A stretch of DNA of 64,000 nucleotides from Thalassobacillus sp043497085 (GCA_043497085.1 JBIEKI010000013.1), one strand, 5' to 3'. Shown: positions 16,631-25,013, counted from the first letter of the stretch. A program made the numbers and translations. Notes: a model not told the origin generated them from the letters alone.

Positions 16631-17561
16631 GTTTATCCATCACCTTTCTTGTATAAGTTCTGTACCAATGCGGCCTATGGGAGTGGAAGTAATCATGATC
16701 TTCAAGAATTTGGTTCAGACGTTGAGAACTTAACTGAACCTGATCAGGAGTAATCTGTGCCGACCAATAAATATCTGCAGGAAAAACCATCGCTGCATAA
16801 AGGGCATAATACTCCCAAAAAACAGATGGAGGTTCTCCATTGAAATATCCATGAATCTGGCCAACAGAAAACGGTATACTAATATTTCGTGAAAAAAGCG
16901 CCATTTTATAATATTCATGATAAGGGTCTTCCCAATCATACCTTTCAAAATCTATAACCGCTTCCAACCCTTTGGAGGAGATCATTAAATTGGAAGGATG
17001 AAAATCTCCATGACTAAATACCAAAGGCCGCCCCTTGAGCAGGTGCTTGTATTGTTGTACGAATGAATCGATTTCATGCAGATCAACTGGAATAGAATCC
17101 ATCTCTTTAATGGATGCCATATACTTTTCATACTTGTTATAACGGTATTCTTCCCAGGTCTGCTCTGGCTTTTCCAATGTAAGTGTATGTATTTTTAGCA
17201 GAGCTTCTCCCGCTTCCACTCCCGTTTGGTATTGTTGTTTTTCCGTGAGATATGGCAGAGTGAGTTCACCGTCCTGGCCATCGACAAACCCAAAAACCTG
17301 CACACATAGCCGGTTAGATTCCAGCATGTAAAGGGCAACAGGCTCAGCCATTTTCACACCCTTTCTTTGTAAATGATGAAGGCATTCAAACTCTTTTTCT
17401 TTCCTTTCGAATGCCTCGATACCACTGATTTTTATGAAAAACTGCTCTCCGTCAAAAAGGCTGACTATGAATTTTTCATCTGAGGAAAAACCTTTGTTGA
17501 CTGGCGTCACGCTTTGAATAGATTGATCAAACAATGTGGCCAGTAATTTTTCGTATTCCAT
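16623..17561 (-). CDS. aminoglycoside phosphotransferase (APH) family kinase-like protein
   Basis: A 312-residue protein-kinase-like phosphotransferase. The catalytic loop is HGDFHPSNLM and the metal-binding segment is AVIDFERYDWEDP, both typical of APH and choline or homoserine kinases. The ATG at 17561 was chosen because GGGAGGGG lies just upstream; a TTG five codons earlier is the alternative. The substrate could be an aminoglycoside, a related antibiotic or a metabolite. It overlaps the downstream nucleotidyltransferase gene by 8 bp, an unusual pairing of two classes of hydroxyl-modifying enzyme. Confidence 0.78.
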   Translation of the reverse strand: MEYEKLLATLFDQSIQSVTPVNKGFSSDEKFIVSLFDGEQFFIKISGIEAFERKEKEFECLHHLQRKGVKMAEPVALYMLESNRLCVQVFGFVDGQDGELTLPYLTEKQQYQTGVEAGEALLKIHTLTLEKPEQTWEEYRYNKYEKYMASIKEMDSIPVDLHEIDSFVQQYKHLLKGRPLVFSHGDFHPSNLMISSKGLEAVIDFERYDWEDPYHEYYKMALFSRNISIPFSVGQIHGYFNGEPPSVFWEYYALYAAMVFPADIYWSAQITPDQVQLSSQRLNQILEDHDYFHSHRPHWYRTYTRKVMDKHV

Positions 17562-17752
17562 TATGACCCCTCCCAACCTTTATCACTTCTCCCTCCCCAT
17601 CCTATAACCCTTCTTTGTTAGCGGTGAAACACACATAATGAAGAAATTATAGAGTTTTACTCGAAATGAATTTTGTTACTATTTTCTGCCTGTATTTGAA
17701 TAGACATACAACGTTTCTTGTCTTTGGAAACGAAAGCTGCCGGATAAATATA

Positions 17753-17790
17753 AACAGCAACCTCCCTGCTTAAGGAAGGTTGCTGTTTTT
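17753..17790. terminator. intrinsic terminator
   Basis: AACAGCAACCT / AGGTTGCTGTT hairpin downstream of the YteA-like gene; T-run on the plus strand, weaker on the minus strand. Confidence 0.75.
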
Positions 17791-17797
17791 TGATATT

Positions 17798-18478
17798 TTA
17801 CTCTGTTTCTTCATCCTCGATATTTTCTTGTTCGTGCATATATTGATCGTATTGGACGTTACGCTGGAAATCCACTTTTTCATCCCCGGTGTATCCTTCA
17901 ATTCCTGTAGAAGCAAAGTTCTCATAGGTTTCCACGTAACCAGAGCCATCTTTATTGTCCATTAACGAAGAATCTTCATAGGTCATACTGCTATCATTGA
18001 ATGAAGCTACCTGCTCATAAGCGTTCTGCTCATTATACTCTGTTTCTTCGCTGCCTGTATAATACTCTTCCTCTGTTGTCTGCAGAACATCTTCCTCTGC
18101 CGGTCGGTCGTCCGAAGCACTTTGATTCGGGGATGCCTCTACTACTGTACGCGCTGTCGGTAATGCTTCCAGCCGCTCCATCGGTATTTCTTTACCAGTG
18201 ACCTCGCATATCCCGTAGGTTCCATCATCCATCTGCTTTAAGGAATAGTTGATGTCTGCCAATTCTTCTTGCATATGGGCACTTAAGGCGATATCTTTCT
18301 CCCGTTCATAGAGCTCTGTTCCTGAATCTGCAGGATGGTTGTCATATTGGGATAATTCGCCGGAAGAAGTATCGCTGGCAAAACCACGGTTGAACCCGAA
18401 GTGATCATTCTGTTCAAGCTCTTGCTCGACTTCCTGTTTACGGTCTTCCAGTTGTTTTCTTAAATGATCATACTTCAT
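17798..18478 (-). CDS. YteA-like DksA/TraR-family protein with degenerate zinc finger
   Basis: A 226-residue protein of the TraR/DksA type, related to the YteA sporulation-linked family. The N-terminal part is coiled-coil (about 1-40 and 60-82). The finger region reads GTYGICEVTGKEIPMERLEALPTARTVV (about 87-114, given in two parts by motif: GICEVTGKEIP, then RLEALPTARTV). Only one of the four expected cysteines remains (Cys92), so zinc binding is probably lost. The long C-terminal tail is acidic and rich in Tyr, Glu and Asp. It may still bind RNA polymerase through the coiled coil. Monocistronic. Confidence 0.72.
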   Translation of the reverse strand: MKYDHLRKQLEDRKQEVEQELEQNDHFGFNRGFASDTSSGELSQYDNHPADSGTELYEREKDIALSAHMQEELADINYSLKQMDDGTYGICEVTGKEIPMERLEALPTARTVVEASPNQSASDDRPAEEDVLQTTEEEYYTGSEETEYNEQNAYEQVASFNDSSMTYEDSSLMDNKDGSGYVETYENFASTGIEGYTGDEKVDFQRNVQYDQYMHEQENIEDEETE

Positions 18479-18558
18479 CTTTATACTTCCTTCCCTGTTG
18501 GTATTGTGCTTAGTTTGACCATTGGTTGCATTTTTACCACAATATTGTAAGGGAAAGT

Positions 18559-19554
18559 TTATTGCAGGCCCACTTTCTTTTGCACTTCAGCTAATTTTGC
18601 TTTAGCAATCGGTCTTACTTTTTCCGCTCCTTCTGAAAGCATTCGGTCAACCTTGGTTTTATTTTCCATTAAGTCTTGAAATTTCTTTCGCGGTTCGCTT
18701 AATGTCCGGTTCATGACAGAAAATACCTCCTTCTTGATTTCCCCGTAGCTTATCCCTTGTGCAAAAGCTTGTCGCATCTGTTCCGTTTCTTTTTCTGTTG
18801 CAAACGATTGATAAAGCGAAAACAGCGTTGATCCTTCTGTCTTTTTTGGGGCATCTGGCGCTGCTGAATCCGTAATTATCCGGTTCACCAGCTTGTTAAG
18901 CTTCTTTTCCTCTTCAAACAAAGGAATCGTATTTCCATAACTTTTACTCATCTTACGACCGTCTAAACCGGGGATGACAGCTGTTTCTTCGGTAACAATA
19001 TAGTCAGGAAGCTTGAATGTTTTCCCGTAAAAATGATTGAAAGAGCCAGCAATATCTCTGGCCATTTCGATATGTTGAATATTATCTTTACCGACAGGCA
19101 CCTCATCAGATTCGAAAAGAAGAATATCAGCAGCCATCATAATCGGGTAATTGAATAGTCCCATATTAACGCCATCATCCTCTGTTTTCCCTTGCGCAAG
19201 ATTATCATCCACTTTTGCTTTATACGCATGCGCTCGATTCATCAGTCCTTTATTGGTAACGGAGCTTAAAATCCATTGCAGGTGCACCAACTCTTTCACA
19301 TCCGATTGACGATAAAACATCGAGGTGTTTGGGTCAAGCCCTAAAGCAAGCCATGTCGCAGCTACCTCATAAGTCAATTGCTTCAATTGTGATCCATCAT
19401 AAATCGAATTCAATGCATGCAAATCAGCGATGAAATAGAAAGTTTCCCGTTGTTCATCTTCCGCCAGTTCCAAAGCAGGCTTGATTGCTCCGATATAGTT
19501 CCCGACATGTGGTGTTCCTGTAGGCTTTACACCTGTTATGGTACGCTGTTTCAT
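18559..19554 (-). CDS. trpS: tryptophanyl-tRNA synthetase
   Basis: A 331-residue class I tRNA synthetase that charges tRNA-Trp. The HIGH-type motif appears as GTPHVGNYIG (about 13-22), and the KMSKS loop is GRKMSKSYGN. The length matches Bacillus TrpS. The ATG at 19554 is preceded by AAGGGAGGGAG; a longer frame starting at 19611 runs into the T-box terminator and is not real. A T-box leader directly upstream with a TGG specifier codon shows induction when tRNA-Trp is uncharged. Confidence 0.96.
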   Translation of the reverse strand: MKQRTITGVKPTGTPHVGNYIGAIKPALELAEDEQRETFYFIADLHALNSIYDGSQLKQLTYEVAATWLALGLDPNTSMFYRQSDVKELVHLQWILSSVTNKGLMNRAHAYKAKVDDNLAQGKTEDDGVNMGLFNYPIMMAADILLFESDEVPVGKDNIQHIEMARDIAGSFNHFYGKTFKLPDYIVTEETAVIPGLDGRKMSKSYGNTIPLFEEEKKLNKLVNRIITDSAAPDAPKKTEGSTLFSLYQSFATEKETEQMRQAFAQGISYGEIKKEVFSVMNRTLSEPRKKFQDLMENKTKVDRMLSEGAEKVRPIAKAKLAEVQKKVGLQ

Positions 19555-19574
19555 ACTGCTCCCTCCCTTTCCTA

Positions 19575-19835
19575 AAAATAAAAAAGAGTTCTCATCCTTT
19601 GATCCAATCAAAGGACGAGAACTCTCGCGGTGCCACCTTCATTCGCATAAATCATACGCACTTTTCCATAGCAATCACTATGGACTTCCTTTTATCGGTG
19701 GAAGCTCCGTCGCACCTACTGAAACTTTCGGCGCGAACGCTCCGAAGCCCATTCACTATTCCTGCCTTACTGATTCCCAGCAGCCATCAGCTCTCTTAAA
19801 AGGAAAGGAATACTTACTCTTCTTCATCGCAGCGT
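19575..19835 (-). promoter_or_regulatory. tryptophan T-box riboswitch of trpS
   Basis: On the minus strand the leader contains the T-box sequence AAGGTGGCACCGCG (complement of 19626-19639). Its TGGC would pair with the GCCA acceptor end of tRNA-Trp. The specifier loop region GAATAGTGAATGGGC places TGG at 19751-19749. The terminator hairpin (19581-19625) is GAGTTCTCGTCC / GGATGAGAACTC followed by a U-run. Classic Firmicute T-box logic: uncharged tRNA-Trp stabilises the antiterminator. Confidence 0.93.
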
Positions 19836-19901
19836 AATTATTGAATTGTTAAAATATTACTCAATTTACCTGTAAAAGTCAATAGGCTGCTGCTGATTAG
19901 A

Positions 19902-20513
19902 TTAAGTAGCATTCATGATCAATACCCATACGTTATAAATAACCAACACGGTTACAATCGTTTTTTCTGTAACGGATCCTGTACGGAAGGTGAAAATAAA
20001 GCGGAAATGCCGTTTCGATATAGGATAAAATATCGGAATCCCTTTTTTGGTCACATAATCTCCAAGAAGATGGGATACAGCACCGGCGAGTAAGCCATAT
20101 AAATAGAACCAGGGTACATGCATCCATTCAACTATCACTTGGCAATACACCCACATTACCATTAAAAACAGAATCGAATGGGTCATTTTACGATGCCCGC
20201 GAAGCATTACTAAAATGGGAATCATCATCATAACAAATATCTTCAAGTCTTCCCGGTAGGTATCAAGTACGTGTGGGAAAAATAGATAGGCTAATAAAGT
20301 GATCAGAAAAAGTAAAATCAGTAACCGCCAGAACTTGCTGCCGAGCCTGGATGCCGGTGTATCGATATCAGGCAGGAGCGCTCCGAAAAGAACGAATACA
20401 AAAAACAGTATGACATCCATCGTGTGGACAGGAGCTATGCCGAACTGCTGTAAAATCGTGATGGCAATCACCCCGAAGGTGAAGCCTAAGACTTGGTGTC
20501 CAGTTGCTAACAT
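19902..20513 (-). CDS. YdjM/LexA-binding-type membrane metal-dependent hydrolase
   Basis: A 203-residue membrane protein with about five helices. It has the conserved histidine/aspartate set of this family: HQVLGF at the N-terminus, GALLPDIDTPASRLG (about 44-58), GHRKMTHSILF (about 105-115) and SHLLGDYVTKKGI (about 147-159). Family members are annotated as inner-membrane metal-dependent hydrolases (YdjM, YfhP), but the reaction is not settled. Monocistronic, with a hairpin terminator between it and the chromate gene upstream. Confidence 0.8.
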   Translation of the reverse strand: MLATGHQVLGFTFGVIAITILQQFGIAPVHTMDVILFFVFVLFGALLPDIDTPASRLGSKFWRLLILLFLITLLAYLFFPHVLDTYREDLKIFVMMMIPILVMLRGHRKMTHSILFLMVMWVYCQVIVEWMHVPWFYLYGLLAGAVSHLLGDYVTKKGIPIFYPISKRHFRFIFTFRTGSVTEKTIVTVLVIYNVWVLIMNAT

Positions 20514-20542
20514 GATGTCTAACCTCTTTATTATGTAATGAG

Positions 20543-20569
20543 AAAAAGCCTCACAAGTGGAGGCTTTTT
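20543..20569. terminator. intrinsic terminator of the chromate transporter operon
   Basis: AAAAAGCCTC / GAGGCTTTTT, symmetrical and functional in either direction. Confidence 0.85.
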
Positions 20570-20574
20570 CAATA

Positions 20575-21105
20575 TTATCCTAAAAACACAGCGCCGTAAA
20601 CAAGCGAAAGGAGGATGACAAAAGCCGGATGGACTTTCATTCGCTCAATCAGCAGAAAGCTGGAACTGGCAATCAGGATCAATTGCAGCCATCCTATTTG
20701 CATTTGCGCTTCAGCAAAGAACTGCCAAGCCATGAGGCCAAGCAAAATAGCGATAGCAGGCCGGACATATAAGGTCATCCGTTGTACTTTAGGAGAATCT
20801 TTATACTTATATAGTAAACCCAGTAAGAAAATCATGACAATCAAAGAAGGGGCTACTGCACCAAAGACTCCAATAAACGCTCCAAGAACCCCTCCCTGCT
20901 CATAACCGATGTAGCCCGCCATCTTCGTAGCTATTGGCCCTGGGAGAGCATTTCCTAAAGCAAGCACTTCACTGAATTCCTGGACGGTCATCCAGTCATA
21001 GCGCTTGACCACTTCGTTTTCTACTAAAGGAATGGATGCAGGCCCCCCGCCATAACCGAGGATCCCAGGTATAAAGAACGCCAAAAAGATTTGCCAGTAG
21101 ATCAT
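20575..21105 (-). CDS. chromate transporter, half-protein (YwrA-type)
   Basis: A 176-residue half-size chromate transporter (CHR superfamily) that pairs with the adjacent homologue to form a chromate efflux system. Signature: GYGGGPASIPLVENEVV (about 18-34), then LGNALPGPIATKMAGYIGY (about 51-69). Six hydrophobic segments are likely. Its ATG overlaps the stop of the upstream half by 4 bp. In Bacillus subtilis ywrA and ywrB lie next to ywrD as here. Transport of chromate by this pair is inferred from the family. Confidence 0.87.
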   Translation of the reverse strand: MIYWQIFLAFFIPGILGYGGGPASIPLVENEVVKRYDWMTVQEFSEVLALGNALPGPIATKMAGYIGYEQGGVLGAFIGVFGAVAPSLIVMIFLLGLLYKYKDSPKVQRMTLYVRPAIAILLGLMAWQFFAEAQMQIGWLQLILIASSSFLLIERMKVHPAFVILLSLVYGAVFLG

Positions 21106-21674
21106 CCTTCCTCCTCCTTCTTCTCTTCTTTCCGGGCATGGGGGTGCTCTTTTCTCCCTACTGCGGCCAGCAATAACAGTCCGATGATGATTCCCGGATG
21201 GAGATTAAGATAGGTAAGCAATAGAAAGATGACGACAGACATAGCCAGGGTCTGTACCCATCCCATTCCTTGCTTCGCCTTATGGAAGAATTGCCAGGTC
21301 AACACTGCCAGCATGACAGCCACTACCGGCATGACAGCACTGGTCATTCCCTGTACCCATCCTGCGTCCTGGATAGTCGATAACGATGTCAATAAAATGA
21401 TCATTAAAAAGATGGTGGGGATGATGGTAGCTAGCACCGCATTGACAAGACCGAACCAGCCACTGACACGATAGCCGATATATCCGGCCATTTTAGTTGC
21501 AATTGGACCTGGAAGCGTATTTGCTAATGCCAATAAATCACCGAATTCGTTATCATCCATCCATTGATATTTATCTACCACTTCTTTATGTACCAAAGGG
21601 ATGGATGCAGGGCCACCTCCGTACCCCAGCATACCAACCCTGAAAAAAGCTAAAAATAAATGCCATTGTGTCAC
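21102..21674 (-). CDS. chromate transporter, half-protein (YwrB-type)
   Basis: A 190-residue partner of the next gene. It has the same signature in slightly different form: GYGGGPASIPLVHKEVV and ALANTLPGPIATKMAGYIGY, with a charged C-terminal tail (KEEKKEEEG). Two-gene chromate systems work as heterodimers of opposite topology. It starts 22 bp after the gamma-glutamyltransferase gene, so all three genes form one operon. Confidence 0.87.
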   Translation of the reverse strand: MTQWHLFLAFFRVGMLGYGGGPASIPLVHKEVVDKYQWMDDNEFGDLLALANTLPGPIATKMAGYIGYRVSGWFGLVNAVLATIIPTIFLMIILLTSLSTIQDAGWVQGMTSAVMPVVAVMLAVLTWQFFHKAKQGMGWVQTLAMSVVIFLLLTYLNLHPGIIIGLLLLAAVGRKEHPHARKEEKKEEEG

Positions 21675-21696
21675 GTTGTATCACCCTTCTCCTGCT

Positions 21697-23307
21697 CTAC
21701 CAGACAGCGATTGATCCATCTGTACGTGATTCTGTACCGCCAGCTAAAACTCCGGATTCTTGATTACGGAGGATGACCTGACCTCTACCGAATGCTCCTG
21801 AATCAAGAGCTACCTTGATTTGGTGACCTTTTCTATCCAATGCTTGTGCCACTTCTTTTGGAAAGGACGGCTCCACAATTACTTGTTTCCCTTCAACCCA
21901 TTGCCACCTTGGCGCATCTAAAGCCGCTTGCGGATTCAACTGATAATCGATTAAATTGTTGACTACTTGCATATGACCCTGGGGCTGCATGAAGCCACCC
22001 ATTACACCGAAGGGTCCTACTGCTTGATTTTCTTTTGTAAGAAAGCCGGGAATAATCGTATGGAAGGTTCTTTTACCACCCTCAAGGGCGTTGACATGAT
22101 TAGGATCGAATGAAAAATTATGGCCTCTGTTTTGCAGAGCTATCCCTGTCCCTGGTACCACTAACCCAGATCCGAAGCCCATATAATTACTTTGGATAAA
22201 TGATACCATGTTTCCTTCCCTATCTGCGGTTGCCAGATAAACCGTGCCTCCTTTAGGTGGCTCGCCAGGCTGCGGCAACATAGCCTGCTCTCCAATCAAC
22301 GAACTTCTTTTCTTGCCATATGTATCAGATAAAAGACTGGCAACGGTATGTCTCATACTACCATGCTCCGTAATATGCGTGAGTCCATCTACAAATGCCA
22401 GCTTCATTGCTTCTATTTGTTTATGGTAATCGGCAACACAATGCTGCGTTGAGAAGTCGAATTCTTTGGCTATATTGAGGGCCATCAATGCCACCAGCCC
22501 TTGGCCGTTCGGCGGAATTTCCCATACATCATAACCACGGTAGTTTACTGAAATAGGATCTACCCATTCCGGTTGAAAACCTGCCAGATCTTCTTTACGT
22601 AAAAACCCGCCATAGCTTTTTGAAAATTGATCGATTTTTTCAGCTATTTCACCACGATAAAAGGATTCTCCATTGGTCTCTGCTATATCACGCAATGTCC
22701 TCGCGTGATCAGGAGAAGACCATACTTCACCGATTTCTGGCGCCCGGCCTTCAGGAGCAAATGTTTCAAACCAATAATTGAACTCATCATCTCTCAGGGT
22801 TTGTTTGAATACCTCGTACCCCTTTCGCCAAAACTTTCCGAGAATCGGGGTTAAAGCGAAACCTTCTTCCGCGTAAGCAATCGCAGGGGCTAATGTTTCT
22901 TTTAAAGATAAGTTACCGAACCGTTCAGAAAGTTCTACCCAGGCTGCTGGTGCTCCTGGTACAGTTACAGGCACCCAGCCATGAACCGGAATCTCCTTAT
23001 GTCCCATTTCCTTGACAGCATCAATTGAAATCGATTGTGGTGATGGTCCGCTGGCATTCAAGCCATATAATTTATCCTTCATCCATACAAGCGCAAATGC
23101 ATCTCCACCAATCCCATTGGATGTTGGTTCTACAACAGTCAAACAAGCTGCTGTAGCAATGGCAGCATCGATGGCATTGCCGCCTTTTTTCATCATTTCA
23201 ATGCCAGCCTGTGCCGCTAGTGGCTGTGAAGTCGCCACCATTCCATTCTTTCCATATGTAGTCATCCGTTGTGAGGGATAAGGGTTGTATAGCGTATCAA
23301 AATCCAT
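21697..23307 (-). CDS. gamma-glutamyltransferase family protein (YwrD-like)
   Basis: A 536-residue Ntn-hydrolase of the gamma-glutamyltranspeptidase family. Family marks: GGNAIDAAIATAACLTVVEP (about 42-61), GIGGDAFALVW, GPGAP-like PVTVPGAPAAW, and the catalytic threonine at about 355 in KGGTVYLATAD. There is no signal peptide, so it looks cytoplasmic, as for YwrD rather than the secreted Ggt. The reaction would be cleavage or transfer of gamma-glutamyl groups, for example from bacillithiol or glutathione conjugates. Its place ahead of chromate transport genes hints at thiol-linked metal stress, which is inference. Confidence 0.85.
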   Translation of the reverse strand: MDFDTLYNPYPSQRMTTYGKNGMVATSQPLAAQAGIEMMKKGGNAIDAAIATAACLTVVEPTSNGIGGDAFALVWMKDKLYGLNASGPSPQSISIDAVKEMGHKEIPVHGWVPVTVPGAPAAWVELSERFGNLSLKETLAPAIAYAEEGFALTPILGKFWRKGYEVFKQTLRDDEFNYWFETFAPEGRAPEIGEVWSSPDHARTLRDIAETNGESFYRGEIAEKIDQFSKSYGGFLRKEDLAGFQPEWVDPISVNYRGYDVWEIPPNGQGLVALMALNIAKEFDFSTQHCVADYHKQIEAMKLAFVDGLTHITEHGSMRHTVASLLSDTYGKKRSSLIGEQAMLPQPGEPPKGGTVYLATADREGNMVSFIQSNYMGFGSGLVVPGTGIALQNRGHNFSFDPNHVNALEGGKRTFHTIIPGFLTKENQAVGPFGVMGGFMQPQGHMQVVNNLIDYQLNPQAALDAPRWQWVEGKQVIVEPSFPKEVAQALDRKGHQIKVALDSGAFGRGQVILRNQESGVLAGGTESRTDGSIAVW

Positions 23308-23390
23308 TAAACCATCCTCCTATCAATTCCATTATTATACTTTATTATTCCAGAGAGGACTCATTTTTCAAAATTTTTTTGCAAAATAAA

Positions 23391-23457
23391 GTGTTTTTTC
23401 TATTCTCGCTTCTATTTTTGTCGAAAAAAACACAAGTGTTCGCACATTTGGTATAAT
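23391..23457 (+). promoter_or_regulatory. promoter region of the TPR regulator with inverted repeats
   Basis: TGGTATAAT is an extended -10 element (TATAAT at 23452-23457). Upstream lie GTGTTTTTTC (23391-23400) and GAAAAAAACAC (23423-23433), a near-perfect 10-bp inverted repeat 22 bp apart. A small palindrome, AACACAAGTGTT (AACAC/GTGTT, 23429-23440), overlaps the -35 zone. The position suits an autoregulatory operator, which is inference. Confidence 0.5.
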
Positions 23458-23486
23458 ATTGAAAATATAGAAAGGAGGGGGTTACC

Positions 23487-24749
23487 ATTAAAGGAGGGTT
23501 AATCAAGCAACAGAGGATTAAACAGCAGATGACTCAGGAAGAGCTTGCTTTTGGGATATGTTCCGTTTCTTATTTGAGCAAGATTGAACATGACTTAATC
23601 AAACCGAGCGATGAGATTTATGAACTGTTGGGTAAGCGGCTGGGACTTGAACTTAGTTCTCTTAACGACTCATTTGATAGTGTCATTTACGACCGCCTGC
23701 ATAGCTGGCATGAATCCATCAAGCACAACGATTACACTACCATGGCAGATATTCACCAATCACTAAAGGAATCGCTGTCAAAAAATTTTCATACTGAATT
23801 GAACAATTTGTTTATGATTTTTGAATTCCGATACGCCTTCACCCTCGGTAAATTAGATGACCCCTCTCAAAAAATAGCCATCTTACAAAATATCAAAGAA
23901 ACTTCAAACCTGGAATACCGCTATTACTTCCATAAAATACTTGGATATTATTACATGCTCGAAAATGAATGGAATTGTTCCATAAAAGAATTGAAACAAG
24001 CAAAAAAGACGATTGCAGACTTGCCATTGGACGATAGCGAGCTTTACTATCATATGGGATATGTATATAGCAGACTCGGCAACTTTGCCGAATCGATCTT
24101 GTACGCAGAAAAAGCACTGGATATGTACCAGACTACCCTGAACTACACAAAAGTAATTGAGTGCTGTATGTTGATTGCCATTAACTATAATTTACTCCAT
24201 GTCTATGAAATAGCCAAAGAATACTTTCAAAAAATACTCCATTCGGCTAACGGGTATTTAACAAACGTGGTGCGAGCGAAAGTGTATCATAACCTTGGCT
24301 ATATTTGCATAAATAATAAACAACATGAGGAAGCTGTAGATTACTTAGAAGCAGCGCTGTGTTTAAAAGAAAACGAACAAACGAATCCTTCCAATACGCT
24401 ATATTTACTTGCGCTCACACACTATTCTGTCAAAAACATACCAAAAGCGAAATTTTATACCGAAAAAGGTCATAAAATAGCAGCGGAATTTGAGGATCTC
24501 AAATATCTATATAAACACTTTATCTTGCTTCATCAAATAGAAGGTACGCTATTACAAGAGATTTTCATAGAAACATTAAGAGAAGAAATTATTCCTTACT
24601 TTGAAAAAGCGAATGAAATTGCGGAATACCAGGACGCTTTAAAGTTATTGGGGGAAATCTATTATGAGAATAAGAAATATAAACTTTCCGCCCAGTACTT
24701 TAAAATAGCTGCTCAATCAGATTTTCAGGGGAAGGAGGTCTTAATATGA
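23487..24749 (+). CDS. RNPP-like helix-turn-helix TPR regulator (PlcR/NprR type), non-canonical start
   Basis: About 420 residues: an N-terminal XRE helix-turn-helix (about 1-65) followed by tandem TPR-like helical repeats to the C-terminus (clear pairs at DDSELYYHMGYVYSRLGNFA and AKVYHNLGYICINNKQHEEA). This architecture is that of PlcR, NprR and Rgg, which are switched by short re-imported peptides. The first ATG (23529) would remove helix 1 of the DNA-binding domain. The frame is open upstream to a stop at 23460 with no ATG, GTG or TTG. The best-placed codon is ATT 23487 behind GGAGGGG; ATC 23502 is an alternative. The stop overlaps the following peptide gene. Confidence 0.8.
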   Translation: MKGGLIKQQRIKQQMTQEELAFGICSVSYLSKIEHDLIKPSDEIYELLGKRLGLELSSLNDSFDSVIYDRLHSWHESIKHNDYTTMADIHQSLKESLSKNFHTELNNLFMIFEFRYAFTLGKLDDPSQKIAILQNIKETSNLEYRYYFHKILGYYYMLENEWNCSIKELKQAKKTIADLPLDDSELYYHMGYVYSRLGNFAESILYAEKALDMYQTTLNYTKVIECCMLIAINYNLLHVYEIAKEYFQKILHSANGYLTNVVRAKVYHNLGYICINNKQHEEAVDYLEAALCLKENEQTNPSNTLYLLALTHYSVKNIPKAKFYTEKGHKIAAEFEDLKYLYKHFILLHQIEGTLLQEIFIETLREEIIPYFEKANEIAEYQDALKLLGEIYYENKKYKLSAQYFKIAAQSDFQGKEVLI

Positions 24750-24868
24750 AGAAGCTGTTATTGGTATTCGGTGTCTTGTTTTTGGTCTCCACAGCTGGAT
24801 ATGCCTCCCATGACATTGCAGGAAATGATTCTGATTATCCCGAGGTAAAGTCAATGAGTAATGTTTAA
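24746..24868 (+). CDS. small exported signalling-peptide precursor (putative)
   Basis: A 40-residue protein whose ATG overlaps the regulator stop (ATGA) and which has a strong ribosome binding site (GGAGG at 24734-24738, 7 bases before). Residues 1-20 are a signal peptide: MKK, a hydrophobic core, then AGYA as the likely cleavage site. The exported part is only SHDIAGNDSDYPEVKSMSNV. This size, signal and tight coupling to a TPR regulator match PapR, NprX and Phr precursors, which are cut extracellularly to 5-10-residue pheromones. The active segment is unknown; SDYPEV is vaguely like the NprX core SKPDIVG. A terminator follows. Confidence 0.75.
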   Translation: MKKLLLVFGVLFLVSTAGYASHDIAGNDSDYPEVKSMSNV

Positions 24869-24883
24869 TTCATGATTAATTTT

Positions 24884-24910
24884 ACCGTCTTAACAAGACG
24901 GTTTTCTCTT
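24884..24910 (+). terminator. terminator of the regulator-peptide operon
   Basis: ACCGTCTT / AAGACGGT followed by TTTCTCTT. Confidence 0.8.
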
Positions 24911-25013
24911 GCCCTTTTTCTCCCTCCCTTCCTTCCTATGGTGAAAATTTTCCCAACCTTGTCCAAAAACAGCTATTTTTCAACACTCTTCCTTATCTTC
25001 TTTCCCAATAATA

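Noticed and set aside
19555..19611. upstream N-terminal extension of trpS from ATG 19611
   Set aside because: It lies inside the T-box terminator hairpin and has no ribosome binding site; ATG 19554 has a clear one.
23423..23443. LexA/DinR-type box (CGAACACTTGTGTT on the minus strand) before the TPR regulator
   Set aside because: The Bacillus box needs GAAC-N4-GTTC; the second half here is GTGT, so it does not fit.
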